From Zygnema cylindricum (taxonomy: Eukaryota; Streptophyta; Zygnematophyceae; Zygnematales; Zygnemataceae): DNA of 64,000 bases. Shown piece after piece: positions 57,852-64,000 of this stretch (position 1 is the stretch's first letter; each line of letters begins with the position of its first letter). A program made the translations under genes and the position numbers. Where the stretch lies: contig JBBHKE010001283.1 in the NCBI GenBank assembly GCA_037447655.1, positions 629,173 through 693,172 on the forward strand, in the 5' to 3' direction. The notes below the pieces were generated by a model. It was not told the origin of the DNA, searched no databases, and saw only the letters and a program-made list of their open reading frames with translations.

Positions 57852-60800
57852 AAGGTCCTTTTTTGGTAGAAACTACATTTTTTTTTTTTAAACAAGATAT
57901 CAGCGACGAAAGTTTTATCTCAGGTTAGGTTTTTGCTCATGTCAAAGCCAAATATTCTTTTTGCAGTTTAACCACCTTAATCAAGATTCTGGATCGACCT
58001 GCACCATTTGAATTAGGATTATGACAATTAGGGTTATGTGACGATTGTGGATTTTTAATCCAGTAGCTTTTTGTTCATCAGAATAAAAAACATTTCAGAT
58101 CCTTTCACTCGTGTTATTGCTTCCAATGTAGGGCCTTGACTTGAGATCAAGCTTATGGCTGGAGCAATATGGAACCTCCTGCAATCTTTGTGTTTGTTTA
58201 CACCCGCATTTTTTTTGGTGATTAAGCCCGTCTGGACGCGACTAAACAGCAAGTGCTATGGATTGACGGAAGCGATTAGGATAGCGTAGAGAAATTGGAC
58301 CAGTAAGGAAAACGTTTATCAAGGAGTCAAATTCACTCTCAAAAACTTAGGGAACTGAAAGGAGAAAACTTGCGAGGAAGGACTGAATGACATTATTTTT
58401 GAAGGCTTACAGAGTTGTGTACAGATTTTCATTTCTGTTGGAGAATTTAGGTTGGTCGGTTTTGAGTCGATGACATGCAGTTGCGAATGGAGGCAAATCA
58501 TTGGAAAAGCGGTTACAGTCACAAAGTAGAGGTGAAGATGACAAAGCAGACCCTCAGTAAGGGCTTGTCTTTTTTTCCTTAAGAGCAAAGATGAGTCAAC
58601 AATTGAAGTCGATTGCACTATGTTTTGAACGTCAAACTCAACCGATCCTTTCGTTGGGTATCACTTTTAGTAGAGGAGGCTACGTCAAGAGAAAATGAGG
58701 CAAAACCTATTTAAAGGACAGGAATTAATTAGAGAAGAGCAAGATGCGAATCAAGTTTGGAAGTATGAGCCATGTCTTTGGCATTCTCCAGATGCACATT
58801 TTTTGCTGGAGTGTGAGCTCATCGTTCCTGCTAACTGTTGACATGATTTTTGTTTGCTATGGTGAGTTAAATCTCTCACTCCGTAGATTTGTGATGATGA
58901 AACTGAAAACAGACTGTTAGTGCTTCTAAACTTGGGATAGTATCACAGTTGGTTCTCTTTCCACCTCTGTATCTGAAATTTCCAACAGAAAGAACTTCAG
59001 TGTGTTGATCCGTGTCTATCTTCATTAGGCAAAGATGCCAGAGTTCACCTATTTTGGCGCACAAATCAGTAAAGGTTTTAGTTGCTGCAATTGGTACTCT
59101 TCAACTTTTACCATATTAAGCCATTTAAAACTTGCAGTTGATACTTCTCACACAAAAGAATCTCAGTTTTTGTTTTTGAGAACAAAACTGTCATAAAGTG
59201 AAGCAACGGTGATGTGTTTTTTCAACTTTTAACAGAACCTCAACTTTTAAACTCTTTCTCTTAATTCAGATCAATGCCGTGGACAAAAACTTGGACCTAT
59301 AATGAACTGGAGTGTACCAGATGGACTAGCTTGGATCCTTAAAAGGTACTTCTACTTCAACAGAAAGTACATTCCTTTGGGAGTTTGAAACCACCTATGG
59401 CCGCAAAACTTATCTGGTTAGTCACAGCTGAACACAGCCAATCTCATAGGCAAAGTTTGGATTCAGTTGCTCCGAGTGGAGGATTTTTTTTTTTGTTTCT
59501 TGTCAGTGGAGGGACGAGGAGGGTTTAAGCTTTTGTTCCCATAAGCTCTGAAAAAATAAAACAATCTTGGTCTCGTTCAGAGCCAAATGTTCAAGGCTTA
59601 TTCTGCCTTGGTTCCACTCAGTTTTTGGTTTTTTGAATAAAATCACATTGATCGGTTTTCAATGGCCTAGTGTGATTTGATTTTTGGTGTTCGATTTACA
59701 ATATCATGTGAACGTTGGTCTTTACTTATGTTTGTTTTGAATTTTGTCTCTTTTGTGCGATATCTTTGTGGATTTAAACTCAATGAGACAGATTCTATTT
59801 CTTCTTAATCGATGTTGCTGAAACTTTCATGAGGATTATACGCCAATCTGTTTTTTAAACAGTGTATATCAAATAGTACTTTAGGTCTTTTCCAGCACTC
59901 TCATTTGGTTCCAAGGTCGGTGTTTTTAGAGTTTTGAATAATGTTGCATTAGCTGGTTAGGATTTTTCATAGGGTAACATAACGTTGAAGAAATTAGCCT
60001 TGATGTCGAGGGTGAATCGTAGTACAGTTTTAGGTGAACCATGTTTGTACCTTTTCTCAAAAAACTGTACAAATTGTACGATTTGCCTTCAAAATGAGGT
60101 TAAAACTTGGATAGCGTGATTACTAGTGTTGTGTATCGGTGAATTTCTTATCGGCGATAAATCCGATAACTGAAGTATTGATTATCATTATCGGTAAAGG
60201 GGCCGATAAATTACGATCTATTGTTATTGGTAATTATCGTCGATATTCTGATACATCGGTACCGATTACCGATATTGGGTATATGGCCAAGCTAGGCAGT
60301 GGAAATGGGAAATGGATTAATGGGTTAATGGGTTTATCGGTAATAGGTTTTAATGGGTTTATTGGTTTTAGGTTATGGGAATGGGTGTTTGCCACCCTTG
60401 TCATTAAAAAGAAGGGGAACCTCTTTGCCTGGTTGACAGTTGGTTGCACCGTCAAGTAGGTGATCGTTTTCATCCATAGTTTAATTTTTTCCTGAACCAA
60501 CTTACATGACTATAAAATGGTGTAGTTGTTTTAATCTTTTTCGAATACTGTTTTACGGATTCTGTTTAGATTCTTGTATCTGACTACTTGTATTAGTTGA
60601 ATTCAAAACTTATGTAAAAGATCAGCTTGTTCTTATCAAGGAATTATACCGACTATGTCTCGTGGCATTAATAACACTCCAGTTTTTTTGCCCTCTGACC
60701 ACAAATTAGTGCTGACATTCCTTTCCCCTTCATGCTAATTCTTAAGCGGTTGATAAAACAACCACGGTATTTTTAACTGAATTGGACTTCGTAAGACTAA

Positions 60801-62190
60801 CATAAACCTCACGGTACGTCTTTACTCTAATAACAGATCACATCTAGTCTTTGGTTGATCATAGTGGATGGGAAATTGGTGAGTGATGTCCTCTTACTTA
60901 AAACTGTTTTGTTGCTTTCACTGTTTTCTGTCGATATGACAGTTATGCTGTTGTCATACTGTGCAATACTCTTTACATGATGTCCATCCACTATTCATAT
61001 TCCGGTTTTGCAACATAAATACAATTGCTACTGTGTGTTTTGCAGATGTTTTACGTCAAAAGAGGATGTGCTCCAACAGTTTTGGTCAATTCTAGTCGAC
61101 ATGGTTGTAAAATATTGTGTTACCTTATACAATTTGTTTCAATTTTTATCTTTATTTTGCTTTTAATCCACTTCTACGCTCAGATGGTTTGCCATTGCGT
61201 TTTTATTTTCTTTTTAAATTTGGTTTATTAGTATTGCCCTTCAAAATTTAGTGCTGTAGCACTCAGACAAATACCATGTTATTTTTAGGGTCCAAGAACA
61301 GTGTTTACATGATTTATAACTCTCTTTAAGACAGTTATGAAAATCATAAACCAGCAATCAAGCAATCTGCAAAGAGGCACCAATATTAACAAAGAATTGG
61401 CAGACCAAACAAAGACCGTATCTTCTGGTAGTCAAATTTAAATTGTCCTTTACCATATTGTATTTGTACTGTAGGTTATTTGTTTTTTCTCTGTTTTTTT
61501 TTGTTTCTTCGATCAATGTAGGCTGTACGTCTGAAATGAAGAAAATATTCAACCCTAAATGGATTGTTTCTTTTCCTTTCTTTGTAGTTTTATTTTCATT
61601 TTATTATTATCAGTCTTTTTGGATTTCACGATATTTACACGAATTTCCTATTCTTATTCGCAATTTTCTAGGTACACCCCTCTTTAAAACGAGAAAAGTG
61701 ATTCTACCAAAATATTTTGCAACAACTTGCAAAATTTCTGTAAAAAGACCTCACAGGGTAAATTAAAAGCACGATGGTAAACCATCTGAGTCTGGGGGTA
61801 CAAAAGGGGTGGTATGGCCAAAACTGAAAAACTACAAGCTGGGCAATAAAAAACAAAGAAAGCAACGTGAACACAAAAATGGCAAGTAGAATAAAAGCAC
61901 CCAAACTCAAAATGAAAAGTACAGCAGCTCACTAAACCAAAACTACAATCCCAACCCCAACTCAATTAAATATCTACGAAAAGCAACCCCGTAAGTCCCC
62001 CCAACCCGGTGGAATTTCTATAAAGGTACTACAAAAAAACATTTGCTTCATAATCAAAAATGGGCCTACTGAATCAAAACGTCACTAACGATTCCTGGTT
62101 TATTGAATTGCCACACACTCCAGAACTCTCACTGCAACTGAGACAGGGAGAGTGGATAAAGCCAGAAAAAAAATAGCCTCGATCTAACGA
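57852..62190. other. Long intergenic or 3' UTR stretch without a recognised gene
   Basis: Begins with the likely 3' UTR of the cap methyltransferase gene. T-rich, with short ORFs only. It contains one possible hAT-like remnant (60124-60399). Non-coding exons or UTR introns cannot be excluded (for example TTTTGCAG acceptors near 57966 and 61046). The last part should include the 3' UTR of the minus-strand gene that ends at 62191. Confidence 0.45.
60124..60399. mobile_element. Possible hAT-like remnant
   Basis: The left end TAGTGTTGTGTATCGGT equals that of the element at 10070, followed by the same TTATCGG-type interior. The right end GTTTGCCACCCTT is a different hAT-like end. Flanks GTGATTAC and GTCATTAA agree at 6 of 8. 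It may be a rearranged or composite copy. Confidence 0.4.
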
Positions 62191-64000
62191 TTAAATCCGA
62201 TCGAGAGGAGGCGCTGGTGTGCAATTGAACGCTTCTCTTATGCCCATTATTGCCATATCAAAATACATAGAGTAGAGACTCCATGTAGAACTGTGTAGCT
62301 CGACTGCAATCACATTGGTCCCAGCTTTCAACCATCCTCCGGATAAAAGAGTGTAAAAAGTCCCGCCTCTTTTAGAAGCTAAGACAGTCGAGTTAAGAGG
62401 AGTCGTTGGGAGGTTTATGCGGTAGGCCTCATTGCCGTTGATGTACACAGCCTGAAAAAAAGATGCCAGGTGAGAGTATACAGAATATTAGTGTTACCAT
62501 CTCACTGAACTTCATTTCATTGAGTTCACATTCAAAAACACACAGGAAATTACTATAATCTGCAAGAATTTGTAGCGTTTCACGTACATACTTTTTTGCC
62601 TTATTCAAGCTCATTCATAACAGAAAAATGTGCCACTGCAAAATGAGATCAAGCAAAAGCTGGTTACAGAAGCCGGTAACAGTTTAAAATTAATAACAGA
62701 ACATCCTTTGGTAAGTTAAGATTGTGAGAAGATTGTGAGACTCGTACCGCGGCGTCCACCACTACCAGCTGACTCTCGAGTCGGAAATAGCACTGTGCTT
62801 CTGGAACCTCAACCGTTCTTCTGAAGTAATATGTGCGTTGAGGATCAGTTATATTTGGCCCAACATACAGAGTTGTCTTCCTACTTTTTTGATTCACCGT
62901 AGCAATAGGCGCAAATCCTGCGCATATACATCACCGTATCCTTGTCAGTTCCTCTGCTTTGGGGGCTTGGCAAGAATGTGAAGGGAGTTCGAGGCGGTAA
63001 AGAAACCAATTTGTGAGTTAAAGTGGGTACCTGACAACCACGATGAATCATTGAAGCTGGGCATCATCCAATCGGGAGGAGGCAAGGGGAGACTGGCGTC
63101 TGAAAACTGCCAGAAGGAGTTTGTCTGTAAAGAACAAGTACGAGGTGGTTCACATGTGTCAAGAAAAAAATAGCGTGATAATAAACACAGCTACACTACA
63201 GCTAAGGGATTTAGATTGATGGTTTTGCATAGCCACACTTTGTTTCAAAATTCCAGTACAAATGGTGCTCAATACTTCTTATATACTTCCTATGCATAGG
63301 AAGTCATATATGCTCAGTTGAAAAAAACATTTTGTGGATGTAAGAACTTTGGTTAGCCTCTGCATTTGTAAGTCCTCTTTCGAAAAGGACGTACCTTGAA
63401 AACCGTCTGATTCACTTGGCGTACACAACTAGTTGTCGATCCTGAAATGACAGAGCATGGCAAGGAAACGTTGCGAGACAACGCCAGGTCAAAGGCCGAG
63501 AGCCTTCTCCGTGTCCATGCGGCATGGACTTCCGCGGCAATCCAGTTTGTCCCGACCTGCGACACCGGATGGGGAAAACTGGATGGATTTTTTTGAATGC
63601 TTTAAAGCTGTTAAAACAAATGTGGCATCCCCAAAGGTTGTAGAGTTTTTGTACGTACACGACAACTGGTGATACAGGTTACAAAAAAATGTCATTGTTC
63701 AATAAAATCGTACATTTTTCTGCACGATTACTTTGGTTACTGAACCGGGAACGCCAGTTACAGCATACGTGTAATTCCCCTATAATGCGGCATTATAGAT
63801 TGAGTGAAACCATTGAAACAAAAATCTCTCAGCAAAGACAATTTGTATAGTTTTACTGTGGACCCTAACTGTCACACATGTAATTTGGTAAGCCAGAGCT
63901 ACCTCTTGTAATGTAGCATAACAAAAAAATCTGATAAAAATATCCGTAATTGGTAAACGCTTCCGAAGTCATGTCTTACCAGGTGAGCCACAAGAGGAAA
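62191..64000 (-). CDS. 3' part of a gene with tandem galactose-binding-like (beta-sandwich) domains
   Basis: Exons on the minus strand: 63980 to beyond 64000, 63395-63556, 63031-63124, 62748-62917, 62191-62451, all GT-AG with consistent phases. The visible 235 residues hold the end of one domain (HLVGTNWIAAEVHAAW, then AFDLALSRNVSLPC) and a complete second one: FWQFSDAS..PPPDWMMP, SSWLSGFAPI, TYYFRRTVEVP, VVVDAAAVYINGNEAYRINL, GGWLKAGTNVIAVELH. The pattern 'FRR..FRLE..VDAAVYING..AGTNVIAVE' is typical of galactose-binding-like modules found in extracellular enzymes and adhesins. The enzyme or receptor part, if any, lies outside the window. Function unknown. Cys near each domain end suggests a secreted protein. 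Confidence 0.75.

Noticed and set aside
60139-60459. 106-codon ORF
   Set aside because: It lies in a low-complexity, hAT-like remnant (TTAATGGG and TATCGG repeats) with no domain.

Overview
The window reads as nuclear DNA of a green plant, probably a streptophyte outside the flowering plants (charophyte alga, bryophyte or similar; this is inferred). It has spliced genes with GT-AG introns, a plant-type GH5 beta-glucanase with inserted beta-trefoil domains, a plant-type mRNA cap methyltransferase, and many Ty1/copia retrotransposons. Three host genes lie at the edges and the rest is mobile DNA.

Layout. 1-8403: a minus-strand, 11-exon gene for a secreted GH5 exo-beta-1,3-glucanase-like protein of 665 aa. 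All splice phases agree, and the gene has pyrimidine-rich introns and a long CT microsatellite just upstream of its start. 9769-11781: small inverted-repeat (MITE) elements with ends CACCGCCAATCG, one of them split by a small hAT-like element. 11782-15990: no convincing gene, except one unexplained 274-codon ORF and a fold-back. 15994-32765: dead copia elements and LTR fragments in both orientations, including a 5.6-kb element with CAG-rich LTRs (17638-23245) and a gag-only element (28940-31735). 32768-48015: one old minus-strand copia, heavily rearranged, that carries a solo LTR and a nearly intact 6,450-bp copia (38935-45384; 1,049-bp LTRs; 5-bp target duplication; one 1,452-codon ORF). 48816-50108 and 55598-56439: two copies of a hAT-like composite repeat with MITEs at the same internal site. 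51170-55496: a 5'-truncated copia with open pol and a 3' LTR. 56706-57851: an intronless mRNA cap guanine-N7 methyltransferase gene. 62191-64000: the 3' end of a minus-strand gene with tandem galactose-binding-like domains that continues past the window.

Most unusual signals. (1) Most copia LTRs here carry a tRNA-like module antisense to the element: an A-box-like stretch, a B-box, and a T-arm-like hairpin inside an outer stem whose bases change between copies while pairing is kept. (2) The same LTRs share two short hairpins, TGCTC-loop-GAGCA and GACTC-loop-GAGTC, with changing loops. (3) The primer-binding site GGTTATGGGCCCA matches the half-tRNA (initiator tRNA anticodon arm) priming known from Drosophila copia, and the gag ATG lies inside it. 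(4) The CAG-rich LTR family carries a tandem array of A-box-like TAGCTCAGTGG units. All calls are by eye; LTR ends without a stated target duplication are approximate.
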